Positions 44,701-52,308 of a stretch of 64,000 bases of DNA are shown one piece after another. Within the stretch, counting starts at the first letter, position 1. Every line of letters starts with the position of its first letter. Under the pieces are notes generated by a model. It was given only the letters and a program-made list of their open reading frames with translations, did not search any database and was not told the DNA's origin. A program made the position numbers and the translations under genes. Source of the DNA: Limisphaera sp. (GTDB lineage: Bacteria; Verrucomicrobiota; Verrucomicrobiia; Limisphaerales; Limisphaeraceae). The DNA lies in assembly GCA_025057755.1 (NCBI GenBank), contig JANWVC010000005.1, positions 258,071 through 322,070 of the forward strand, written 5' to 3'.

Positions 44701-45479
44701 CCGACCAGGACTCCGGGGTGGATTGGATCCAAGAGGCATTGCAGCGCGGGTGCGAGGGCTTCACAGTCAGCTCCTACCCGCACCTCGCCGCCACCCAAGA
44801 ACCTGCCAAGACGACCGTCACTTCCGTGCAACATCGGTGGCATGAGGATCCGGTCTTGCCCTGGTTGGTTTCAACCACTATACAGCGGGAACGACGGTTT
44901 CCGTCACCGCCTTTGACAGCTCTTGAGCGCGGCACTGCTTATCACAGGTTTCTGCGGGATTTCTCCCTGGAAATTCCTCCGACCGTCGAGGCATTTCGGA
45001 GCGAGGCTCACCGTTTGCAACAAGCAGGTAAATTGACCCGCGCTGAAGTGGAAGCGTTGGATCTGAATGGATTGGCCGCGTTTTGGGCATCCGACCTGGG
45101 CGAATTATTGCGCAAGTATCGGTTGGCAATTCGCCGAGAGTTGGCCTTCACGTTATGCATGTCAGCCAGTGACTTACGCCAACTTTTGGGCCGGTCCGCT
45201 GACCCTTCCCTTGCTGGTGAACGTGTCGTGGTACAGGGCGCTGCGGACTTGGTTGTGGTGCTGCCCCAAGAGCTGTGGGTGCTGGACTTCAAGACCGACC
45301 AGCTCCAATCAGTTTCCATTCAGTCAGGCATCCAGCGCTATCGAATCCAGCTCTGTCTATACGCGCACGCCCTGGAGACGATCTATCGGCGTCCCGTGCA
45401 GCGTCGATGGATCCATTTCCTGGCTGTGCATCAGACGGTGGAAGTGCCGGACATGATCGCAGAGGCCACCGTCGGATGA
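41730..45479 (+). CDS. addA: AddA-like ATP-dependent helicase-nuclease (UvrD/RecB type)
   Basis: A 1249-residue superfamily 1 helicase with a C-terminal RecB-type nuclease, the recombination-initiating subunit that resects double-strand breaks. Motif I is MAGAGTGKT (residues 32-40) after the Q-motif TKNQALAV. Motif Ia is LLVVTFTEAAAAELRERI, motif II is WIFVDEYQDINPAQD, and motif III is FLVGDVKQSIYQFR. Motifs V and VI are LLSIHQSKGLEFPVVVVAD and LMYVACTRARDYLLLTG. The nuclease has GAADLVVVL followed by LWVLDFKTD. Usually addB lies directly upstream; here the upstream gene is a secreted protein, so a partner must be elsewhere. Confidence 0.92.
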   Translation: MSPSLCNPEYVDSELTKNQALAVQAVGNVLVMAGAGTGKTRTLVERILHLLVPPQQAAAMAGHGTAPCRVTELLVVTFTEAAAAELRERIRLRLEDAVRSDSGTRWREQLALLDSSSIGTLHSFCYRLIADHFADLELDPRLTVIEEGQASLLQREVLEELLETILNSQGEQAAALRWAFLENFRADLARLREWVLRVHAFAQSLQNPAAWYDAQAALLSESSPKQWQNWLGHAFKFWYERWLGRLQEETKQGNRAAQLIDGILQHEQLTLAEPLSSSVDVQRWANVCASCLAEVDRAVKAKEVRKKDCASLGGCLDDLRYLHRLLHGDTGSASANRKALVVDWDRMRRPMLALLRLSQAFGNAYAAAKRQRGWLDFADLEQFALVLLWDHGRGQPTDLARRLRHRYRWIFVDEYQDINPAQDLILRALCRDEPLGNRFLVGDVKQSIYQFRRANPKIFRDYAEQWQTGTQKGVIFLRENFRSRPELLRFVNEVFSRLMHEEVGGVSYGQEARLEPGSPAPAVGGVTLKPAVEVWIWQPSERSLTVSASTEPTEAEDFQVDAWTQAEREARFVALRLRQLKRRHWLVRDPKTGLPRPVRFSDMAVLLRSPAPKTEIYVRQFEEAGVPLEVPQKGFFQSLPVSDLLNLLRLLDNPIQDLPLLAVLRSPLVGLSMDELAWICAQDRNLPVWQRMCRWTRRAEPDPECPIDTDGLRKVLQGFIHQHARWRQLARQRSVSACLEAILTETRYLDWIATRPEGRIHQMQLERCLELAREHDRIYGGGLHQFLDHLEAFDDCGAEPEVGLVGGSDAVRLLSIHQSKGLEFPVVVVADLSKPFNLQDLQSEVLVDEEYGLSAKIRTADGRQSYPSLSYWLARQRQWREKIGEEIRLMYVACTRARDYLLLTGQAPARMYETGSGRWDAARLLDARSSMDLYLPVFQELGLPAPQKDAQVLMGSTLHFQYGWLPAEQTEPPEDSITEEARPPAAIQSRTDQDSGVDWIQEALQRGCEGFTVSSYPHLAATQEPAKTTVTSVQHRWHEDPVLPWLVSTTIQRERRFPSPPLTALERGTAYHRFLRDFSLEIPPTVEAFRSEAHRLQQAGKLTRAEVEALDLNGLAAFWASDLGELLRKYRLAIRRELAFTLCMSASDLRQLLGRSADPSLAGERVVVQGAADLVVVLPQELWVLDFKTDQLQSVSIQSGIQRYRIQLCLYAHALETIYRRPVQRRWIHFLAVHQTVEVPDMIAEATVG

Positions 45480-45683
45480 TCCAACGGCAGTCCACTCATG
45501 AATGGACGGATCATTCTCCATTGGGCCCATTCAGAGGTCCGAGTGGGGTGCCCTTCCGGGTTTGAATCGATCCAGGTTGGCCCCCTTAGTGGTGTCCGCC
45601 CAAATTAGACTCAGGGCAAAACATCGAGCCGCGCAGATGCTATAAATTGGAAGAAAGCACCCCTTGTGACCGCTAGTTTGACA

Positions 45684-46490
45684 TCACGTGCCCGGGGCCA
45701 CGAAGTATTGCTCCCGTAAAGGCTTCAAGTAGCGGTAGCTGAGCGTGGTCAGGATTTCCCGGGCAAGGGTAAACTGTTCGGCCAACCGGTGAAACAGCGC
45801 GGCCGACCAAGGGGGTTCAGCTTGCCGGGCGGCCAGCCGATAGAAATAGCGTCCCTCTCGTTCATAATCACTCACAGTGCGCGGTTCTTGAACGCGGTGC
45901 CGTGCGCCCTTCCACAATTGCGTGAGGTGGTCTGGGAAAACTCCGCTGAGGAACAACGCAATGTCACCAATCCGTTTGTAAAGGCGCGGCCGCCATTCCG
46001 GTGCCACCAAGTGACAGAGAGCCACCATGTCATCAAGGTTCAGATCGCTGAATTTGCGTTTTCGCCAAAATCCCCGTTCTTTCCAATACACAGTTCCGCT
46101 ATGCGTACGTACAAAGGAACAAAGCAGGTCAATGAGGTAGTCCACCATGCCTGGTTCATCGAGGAGCGCCCGCGCCTGCGACCCCGCAAACACGGGCAGC
46201 CGGTAACCACCCTCCCGTTCGTAAACGACCTCGTGCTGTTCCAAATCCCGGCGAAGACGTCGCAGCAGGATCGTAAATAGCAGACGCGGACTGATTCGCG
46301 CGACTGCTTCCCTCTCCCTTAACAACCGATCCGCCAATCGGGGATCGTCCAATAATGGCGCCACCAAATCAGGTTTATCGCGGACCAACTCCACGATTTG
46401 AGCATGATCCTGCCTCCGCGTGACAGCGGTCTCGATGATGAATCGTAGATCGGCTTCATTCCACTGCATAGGATGCATGCTTTGGGACAA
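45684..46490 (-). CDS. Hypothetical protein, mostly helical
   Basis: A 268-residue soluble, Arg/Glu/Leu-rich protein with no signal peptide and no recognised family. It begins MSQSMHPMQWNEADLRFII (a start at the second or third Met is possible) and is predicted mainly helical. A marked segment is YWKERGFWRKRKFSDLNLDDMVAL. The codon pattern and length support a real gene. It converges on the AddA-like gene and stands alone on its strand. No function is proposed. Confidence 0.65.
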   Translation of the reverse strand: MSQSMHPMQWNEADLRFIIETAVTRRQDHAQIVELVRDKPDLVAPLLDDPRLADRLLREREAVARISPRLLFTILLRRLRRDLEQHEVVYEREGGYRLPVFAGSQARALLDEPGMVDYLIDLLCSFVRTHSGTVYWKERGFWRKRKFSDLNLDDMVALCHLVAPEWRPRLYKRIGDIALFLSGVFPDHLTQLWKGARHRVQEPRTVSDYEREGRYFYRLAARQAEPPWSAALFHRLAEQFTLAREILTTLSYRYLKPLREQYFVAPGT

Positions 46491-46852
46491 CCCAGCCGTG
46501 GTCCGCTAAAGCTTACTGCTAGGCCGGATGACTGCGCAATACAGTCACCGACTCCATGCCTCGCCGGTAGAGATCGTACGAGTCGAAACGCCGGTCAAGA
46601 CAGCAGGCTGTCGTTGCCTCTGGGCAGGTCTTGGTGGGCTCGGGATGGAGCTAAAGGACGACGACCGGTAGATCTCTGCCCCGTCGGTGAGGTACCAAGA
46701 AACGGCCGGATGCAGGGCAATGTAACGGAATGAGTTTAGCAAGTATTTGCATAGATGAAGGCTAATGGGTTGGCTCATGCATTCCATTTCGTAACAGTTC
46801 ATGAGCACAGACGGTTTGCACGCCTTCTGATTTACGTGGCATTTTGGTCCGC
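46491..46852. other. Intergenic stretch between divergent genes
   Basis: About 360 bases that should contain the promoters of the flanking divergent genes. No boxes or RNA features were assigned with confidence. Confidence 0.35.
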
Positions 46853-47392
46853 ATGTTGTGCGTACACGATACCACGCTAGTCCTGATCGATATGCAGCAC
46901 CGTTTGGCAGCGGTCATGGCAGATCGCGAGTCTTTGGTCAGCGAGTTGCAGCGTTTAATCCGTGGGGCACTAGTTTTGGGTCTGCCCGTTGTCTGGACTG
47001 AACAAAACCCGGACAAGCTCGGGCCCACGATCGCTGAACTAAAATCTTTGTTAATGGATAACCCACCGATTCCAAAGATGGCGTTCAATTGTTGGCTGGA
47101 CGAACGTTTCCGTGATGCGATTGAGCGTGCAGGACGGCGGCAAGTCTTGATCGCGGGTATTGAAACACATGTCTGTGTTTATCAAACCGCTCGAGCCCTT
47201 CACGAGGTCGGTTATGAGGTCGAAGTAGTAGCCGATGCGGTCTCCTCCAGATCCCTTCAACACAAGGAACTGGCCCTCCGGAAACTGACCGCGTTAGGCA
47301 TTCACATCACCTGTGTGGAGATGGCCTTGTTTGAAATGTTGGGAACCGCACAGGCAGTCGGCTTTAAGGAAATCCTTGCGTTGGTAAAATGA
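46853..47392 (+). CDS. Isochorismatase-family cysteine hydrolase
   Basis: A 179-residue cysteine hydrolase of the isochorismatase fold. The catalytic triad is visible: Asp in VLIDMQHRL, Lys in IPKMAFNCW, and Cys in GIETHVCVYQTARALHE with the usual cis-peptide before it. The short length and the ETHVCV form match the single-domain, YcaC-like branch of unknown substrate, rather than nicotinamidase or isochorismatase proper. The ATG at 46853 (MLCVHDTTL) is preferred over a TTG three codons upstream. It stands alone. Confidence 0.9.
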   Translation: MLCVHDTTLVLIDMQHRLAAVMADRESLVSELQRLIRGALVLGLPVVWTEQNPDKLGPTIAELKSLLMDNPPIPKMAFNCWLDERFRDAIERAGRRQVLIAGIETHVCVYQTARALHEVGYEVEVVADAVSSRSLQHKELALRKLTALGIHITCVEMALFEMLGTAQAVGFKEILALVK

Positions 47393-47486
47393 GCGCTTCC
47401 CAAGACAGCCGGGTTATCGTTACATTGAAGCGACCTGCGGGAGAACCGTTGGCAACTATTGTCCAAAGCGAGGATCGGGGTCATGT

Positions 47487-48299
47487 TCAGGCCAAACGCC
47501 GTGGAAGCAGGTCGTGCAACGGACACAGGCAACAGCGCGGTTGACGGGCTCGGCAGTAATGCTTGCCGATCATGACAAGCTGGGCGTGGTAATCCTGCCA
47601 ATAGTCCAATCGAGCTTTGCCCTTGCGGTGACCCAGCGCATGCTGACACAGACGCTGCAAGGCATCGTAGCTTAGGCCCGCCACGTGGTGGGGAGGGATG
47701 GGAAGGGGCTCGTGCACGCGATGGTCCGTGCTGGTGTGGGTCCCATCCGGCTCGGTCCCATGACAAGGGCTGCCTTCGTACCATCCGTGTCGTGCAAAGA
47801 TGCGTCGTGTATAAGCGTCCACGACAAAAACGGCGTGACCTCCCGCGTAAAGCAACATGCTATCAGCGGTTTCCGGGCCGATGCCAGGAATCTTCAGCAG
47901 TCGCGCTCGCACTTCAGAGGTGGGACCGCTCAGCATGGCAGTGATATCCCCATGGTAGCACTCCATCAACACCTGCAAAAAGGCGCGCAACCGACCGGCT
48001 TTAACCCTGAAATAACCGGCCGGCCGGATTCGGGTGGCCAGTTCCTCGACGGGTAGTTTCCAGAGCCGCCCGGGTTCCAACGAACCGTCGCTTTTCAAGT
48101 TTTGCAGAGCCCGTTCGACGTTGGTCCATGTGGTGTTTTGCGTGAGAATCGCTCCCACGCACACTTCAAAAGGCGTTTCCGCAGGCCACCAATGCTGATG
48201 ACCGAAGTGGGCACGAGCCCGACGATACACAGCCCGCAAGGCCCTGGTCAGTCCGGCCATCGTCGAATCGTGGTCATCGACCGTGCCTCTTAGGTCCAC
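47487..48299 (-). CDS. Endonuclease III-like HhH-GPD DNA glycosylase, incomplete Fe-S ligands
   Basis: Base-excision repair glycosylase/lyase of the Nth/MutY superfamily, 270 residues from a GTG at 48299 or 257 from the ATG at 48260. Visible features are [23 protein letters not shown], the helix-hairpin-helix [19 protein letters not shown], and the catalytic Asp in [16 protein letters not shown]. The C-terminal iron-sulfur loop normally reads CX6CX2CX5C. Here it is [17 protein letters not shown], so three ligand positions are kept, the fourth is Leu, and an extra Cys is present. A roughly 30-residue insert (about 170-200) precedes the last helices. The GTG start overlaps the fucose isomerase-like gene by 10 bases. 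Confidence 0.88.
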   Translation of the reverse strand: MDLRGTVDDHDSTMAGLTRALRAVYRRARAHFGHQHWWPAETPFEVCVGAILTQNTTWTNVERALQNLKSDGSLEPGRLWKLPVEELATRIRPAGYFRVKAGRLRAFLQVLMECYHGDITAMLSGPTSEVRARLLKIPGIGPETADSMLLYAGGHAVFVVDAYTRRIFARHGWYEGSPCHGTEPDGTHTSTDHRVHEPLPIPPHHVAGLSYDALQRLCQHALGHRKGKARLDYWQDYHAQLVMIGKHYCRARQPRCCLCPLHDLLPRRLA

Positions 48300-49912
48300 G
48301 GAGTTCCGTCAGCGCGTGTGCCGCACAGGTTGACCCGAATTCCTAGGGCGGTTGCCATGCTGGCTTTGGTTAACAGAGCCAGATCGGCTGAGTCGGCATC
48401 CTGCGCGTAGGCAACTTGGATATGATTCGATTTGTGGCGCGCCATCATCTGGTCACGCGTAATGCCGTAGGTAACCGCGTGCATAATGGGCCACTGAGGC
48501 GTTGTGGCCTGCCAACGCCGCTCGGTTTCCTCCCTCGGTAGCGAAACTACCTTGGCCCGTCCCAGGTCCATGTGCAGAGCGTTGTCCGTCACAAAGATAC
48601 GCGACCAAACAATCTCGCCCGGCTTGGAAATCCCGCGCAACGTGCTGCCGCCTTTAGGAAAATACATGGGCGGCTGACGGAAACCTTCCGCGCCTTTCCA
48701 ACCACCAATAAAGTGCGCCGGCGGTGCAGCACCGCTAATTTCAAACACCCACACGTAGTCCTGGACTGTCCCGGTGGGATCCCAATCGCCCCAACGCACG
48801 TCGTGCAAGGTCGTCTCCACCGGCTGGGCCAGGGCTGCATGAACCCGAGCCGTCATCAGCCCGTCCAAGCCTGCACATTCGTCCACCTCGTTGAAATGGA
48901 CCAGCGGTCGACCTGGATAAAGTACGCGCCGGCCGTCACGCGAGCGTACCGGAGGTCGCTGGCTGTTGTTCAACATGCCTTCCACAAGGTCACTGGCGGG
49001 CAGCAGATCTTTCAAGCCCTGCTGGTATTGAATGCCAATGGCATCGCATCCAAAGTCATCCGCCATGCGCAACGCAGCAATGTACATTTTGCATTGCCAC
49101 AGGATTTGATTTTCAGTCAGGTCGGTTGCCTCATCGGAACCGGTGTGGAATTTCATGCCGCGTTTCTCGAGCCATGCGCGCACCGAGCGAGCTTCTGCAT
49201 CCGTGACCTGCAGCGTCTCATAGTAAAGCGCCGATTGACTCAATCGTTCCTTGAAAACACCGGTTGCATGCAACAAATGGTCCGGAATGATGGCATTGTA
49301 CATGCCCATGCAACCCTCGTCAAAAACACCCAAAATGGCTTTGTTCCGAATCAACTCCTGTGCGAGTTCTTCACCCAACCGGCGCGCCCGGGGAGGAACT
49401 TGGACCCGTTCCCAAGGCACCACGTGGGAGGTGTCGTGACTACAGCGACCGGTCCTCAGCCAATCACGTAGCCGGCGGCGGAAATACTCATCTTGGAAGT
49501 TTTCGCTCCACAAAGTGGAGTAAGCCACGCCTGCTTTAGTGAGAGAACCGTTGAGGTTGAGCATGCCCACCAAGCCAGGCCATTGCCCGGACCAGTTTGC
49601 GACGGTGAGAATGGGTCCACGATGCGTGGTCAGGCCGGGCAATACGTGGTGCGAATACTGCCAAACGGCTTCGGCGACAATCAGGGGCATTTCTGGATCC
49701 AGCCGGCGGAAGACCTCGATCCCTTCCCGTTGGGAGGCGATGAAACCGTGTTTGAGCTTGGGATTGTAGTGGTGACCACGCACAACTCGCCAGCCCTCCG
49801 CTTCTATAGCAGCCGTAAGCACCTGCTCCATGGCATGCTGGGCAGGCCAACATACTTGGTTGGCGGAAAGCCGTAGATCCCCACTAGCGACCAGCACGAC
49901 GGTGCTGTTCAT
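48290..49912 (-). CDS. L-fucose/L-arabinose isomerase-like protein
   Basis: A 540-residue soluble protein with the general layout of the fucose isomerase superfamily, including a central substrate/metal segment [36 protein letters not shown]. Further conserved-looking parts are [42 protein letters not shown] and [21 protein letters not shown]. Family members interconvert aldoses and ketoses with a divalent metal. The ATG at 49912 ([12 protein letters not shown]) puts the first beta strand at the N-terminus; an in-frame start 16 codons upstream is less likely. The overlap with the glycosylase gene suggests co-transcription. Confidence 0.78.
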   Translation of the reverse strand: MNSTVVLVASGDLRLSANQVCWPAQHAMEQVLTAAIEAEGWRVVRGHHYNPKLKHGFIASQREGIEVFRRLDPEMPLIVAEAVWQYSHHVLPGLTTHRGPILTVANWSGQWPGLVGMLNLNGSLTKAGVAYSTLWSENFQDEYFRRRLRDWLRTGRCSHDTSHVVPWERVQVPPRARRLGEELAQELIRNKAILGVFDEGCMGMYNAIIPDHLLHATGVFKERLSQSALYYETLQVTDAEARSVRAWLEKRGMKFHTGSDEATDLTENQILWQCKMYIAALRMADDFGCDAIGIQYQQGLKDLLPASDLVEGMLNNSQRPPVRSRDGRRVLYPGRPLVHFNEVDECAGLDGLMTARVHAALAQPVETTLHDVRWGDWDPTGTVQDYVWVFEISGAAPPAHFIGGWKGAEGFRQPPMYFPKGGSTLRGISKPGEIVWSRIFVTDNALHMDLGRAKVVSLPREETERRWQATTPQWPIMHAVTYGITRDQMMARHKSNHIQVAYAQDADSADLALLTKASMATALGIRVNLCGTRADGTPWT

Positions 49913-51416
49913 GCGGGTGTTCTGCTTCTGCCAGATTCGTGGATTTCGTTCGCCTTTCATGGGTCACGGTTGCAAGGTAAGACGCGCGGCTCATGATTGT
50001 CCCATCTCCATCATCTAGGCTTATGGGATGGGACCAGCCGGGCGCCATGTTCTTACAGTTTAAAAGGTGTGAGTCCAAAACAATCCCCTTTGGGCGCGGC
50101 CCTGCCCGAGAAGCTGCATCGGCTGGTTTTGATGCCTTGTTTGCTTCCGTGGGATATTGAAACAATTGTTTCCAAAATTCCATCATGCATGCGGCATAGC
50201 CCACGGAAGCAAAGTGCCCACTTCGATAAAAACCATCTCTTTTTCACCCTCAGCGGTTCTGGCAGTGAGCCAGGTCCTGTACGCAGCTGGGTCATTCTGC
50301 GCAAGGAGTCGGTCAATCTTGCGAAGCCAGGCCAAAGCGGATTCTGTCTCTCGATTTGTGGTTCGGGCTCGCTCCATTTTCCTAGCTGTATTGGTCGTTG
50401 CGCCGTCTTCTCCTGGTCACCCATCCATTACGGGCTTCATTTGCCATGCAAGTTCGGGTGATCCGCGTTCCATGTGCGACATTAAAGCAGGAGGGGTTAC
50501 CGCCTCGAAGCCTCCGCTAAAAGACGCTCATCGTCTCCTTGCAGAACCCGTGCTGCCGGTGCAGTCACGGCCACTAGCTGCCCAGTGCTACTTACAAGAT
50601 GCACGACCGAGGCATTGACCAACGGTTTTGCGTGGGTGCACGAGCGGAGCGTGTCGTTTTGAGTGCCCTTGAAACCCACGCGTCGCTGAGAGCGCTCCCG
50701 GGCTGCCAGGCGAGTCTCGACATCCATTCGGAGCCGCCCAGTTGCGTTTAAAATCCGCGGGCCTACGCCAATGGGGTTAAGATAAGCCTCTTTTGCCCGT
50801 GCGTATGGATCAACGCCAGACGGACCTCGCGCCGGACCGGACCCGTGGCATCCGCAATGCACCCTCATCCTGGCTTGGGGAAACAGCCTTAATCTTATGC
50901 ACATACCTCCCACTCGGTTCTTCGTCAGAGGCTTTTCTCTGGTGCGTCCTGTACCGCGATTCAACGCAACCAGCCGCCCTGAGTCAACACCGGAAGCATG
51001 GTGGCAGAGCCGGCTGCATGAGCTGTGCTGCTTCCAGCCCCGCATGGGGCCTAGAAACCTCTTCAAGCAGCTCAGCGCAAGGAACCCATCGCAGCCGATG
51101 ACCCAGAATTAAAGAATTCACCGGTGAACCCCATGTTCCTCAGCACAACCGTGGGGCATGCAATAAGCTCTCAACCGGCACTGGTTTTCGGTTCGCCGCG
51201 TCGCTCCTTAATCCTGTCGGTCTATGAAAACCTATGCCTTCCGGGTGACCTCCATACCTAGGAACTCAGGACCCTGCGACAAGGAGAGTGCTCAGTCCTT
51301 GTCGAATCCGAAAAGTCCCATAATCCTAATCTCGCACTTCAATCCAACTGTGGCCACAGCGCTGCGCAACCTGCACTTCTACGATGCAGGCACCAAAGAT
51401 GTGACGCCCGTTTCGT
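49913..51416. other. Long stretch without a supported gene
   Basis: About 1.5 kb. Several short frames are open, but none looks like a protein with a recognised fold. The best is a minus-strand 64-codon frame (50183-50377, ESALAWLRKIDRLLAQNDP in its core), not strong enough to call. No repeat, tRNA or insertion sequence end was recognised. Confidence 0.35.
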
Positions 51417-51779
51417 TCAAGATTCTGATGAAGAAGCCTCAAAAGTGCCACCCGCTTCGTACCGGAGGACTTTGACTTTTTCCCATGTGACCAGCCCGCC
51501 TTGCATCATTCGATGCAGCACAGGCAGGAAGGACTGGATCTTGGTTTCCTCATCCACGATCTCGATCACTACTGGGAGATCCATTGACAAGCGAAGAATC
51601 TTTGCCGTATGCAGCCGACTGGACTTACCGAAGCCCATCGGGCCCCGCAACACAGTAGCTCCAGCGAGATGCATTTGGCGTGCTTTGAGCACAATGGCTT
51701 CATACAACGGCTGGTGCTCCCAGCGATCCGACTCGCCGATAAAAATTCGCAGTAAAACGGCCTCTTGAGGTAATTGCAT
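51417..51779 (-). CDS. DUF190 family protein, FluC-associated
   Basis: A 120-residue PII-like fold protein of the DUF190 family, often encoded next to the fluoride channel. It begins MQLPQEAVLLRIFIGESDRWEHQPLYEAIVLKARQMHLAGATVLRGPMGFG, the characteristic N-terminal block. LSMDLPVVIEIVDEETKIQSFLPVLHRMM and VTWEKVKVLRYE complete the domain. It follows the FluC gene by 15 bases on the same strand. Its biochemical role is not settled; the fold and context suggest regulation of the channel (inference). Confidence 0.93.
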   Translation of the reverse strand: MQLPQEAVLLRIFIGESDRWEHQPLYEAIVLKARQMHLAGATVLRGPMGFGKSSRLHTAKILRLSMDLPVVIEIVDEETKIQSFLPVLHRMMQGGLVTWEKVKVLRYEAGGTFEASSSES

Positions 51780-51794
51780 GACCCCCTCCGTTCC

Positions 51795-52193
51795 TTAACC
51801 ATTGCGAAAGGTTTGTAGCCACAATGCCAGGGTGTACCCCAACCAAACCGCTGTTAAACAAGCCACCACCGACAGACCCACGTTCCCGACAGCGGCCAAC
51901 CATTCCCTTTCTTGCATCAAGTGCAATGTCTGCAGACTAAAGGAGGAAAAAGTCGTGTAACCTCCACAAATACCCAGCATCAAAAACTGGCGCACTTCCG
52001 AGGGAAGCCACCAACGCCCTTCGGGCAGCATCAGACCCGCCAAAAATCCAGCCAGCATCGAGCCACTGACGTTGACCACCAAAGTGCCCCAGGGGAAGGT
52101 CTCTCCAACTCTCGTCGCGACCCAGCCGGAAACCCACCAGCGACCGAGCGCGCCGAGTCCTCCTCCTAAGAAAATCCACCATATTTGTGCCAT
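51795..52193 (-). CDS. crcB: Fluoride ion channel FluC/CrcB
   Basis: Small four-helix membrane protein that forms dual-topology dimers and exports fluoride. The ATG at 52193 (MAQIWWIFLGGGLGALGRW) has GGGAG upstream and fits the family length of about 130 residues; a longer frame was rejected. Motifs are GGGLGALGRWWVSG, the pore segment GTLVVNVSGSMLAGFL and the sodium-site/phenylalanine-box region GICGGYTTFSSFSLQT. No fluoride riboswitch was recognised in the 115 bases upstream. DUF190 follows in the same operon. Confidence 0.95.
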   Translation of the reverse strand: MAQIWWIFLGGGLGALGRWWVSGWVATRVGETFPWGTLVVNVSGSMLAGFLAGLMLPEGRWWLPSEVRQFLMLGICGGYTTFSSFSLQTLHLMQEREWLAAVGNVGLSVVACLTAVWLGYTLALWLQTFRNG

Positions 52194-52308
52194 AAACTCC
52201 CGTAAGTTTAACCCTCCCGGTTGGATTGAGACACTCAAATTCATGCCCCCCTATGGTTGGCACCGGATTCACGGCAGGTTCGAAAGAGCATTCAGCCGTT
52301 ATCCGTGA

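Noticed and set aside
50183-50377. Minus-strand 64-codon frame
   Set aside because: It looks mildly protein-like in the middle, but has no family match and lies among other equally open frames in a long gene-free stretch.
52194-52308. Fluoride riboswitch ahead of FluC
   Set aside because: The region lacks the conserved crcB-motif core and downstream pseudoknot partner; only scattered GG and CC runs are present.
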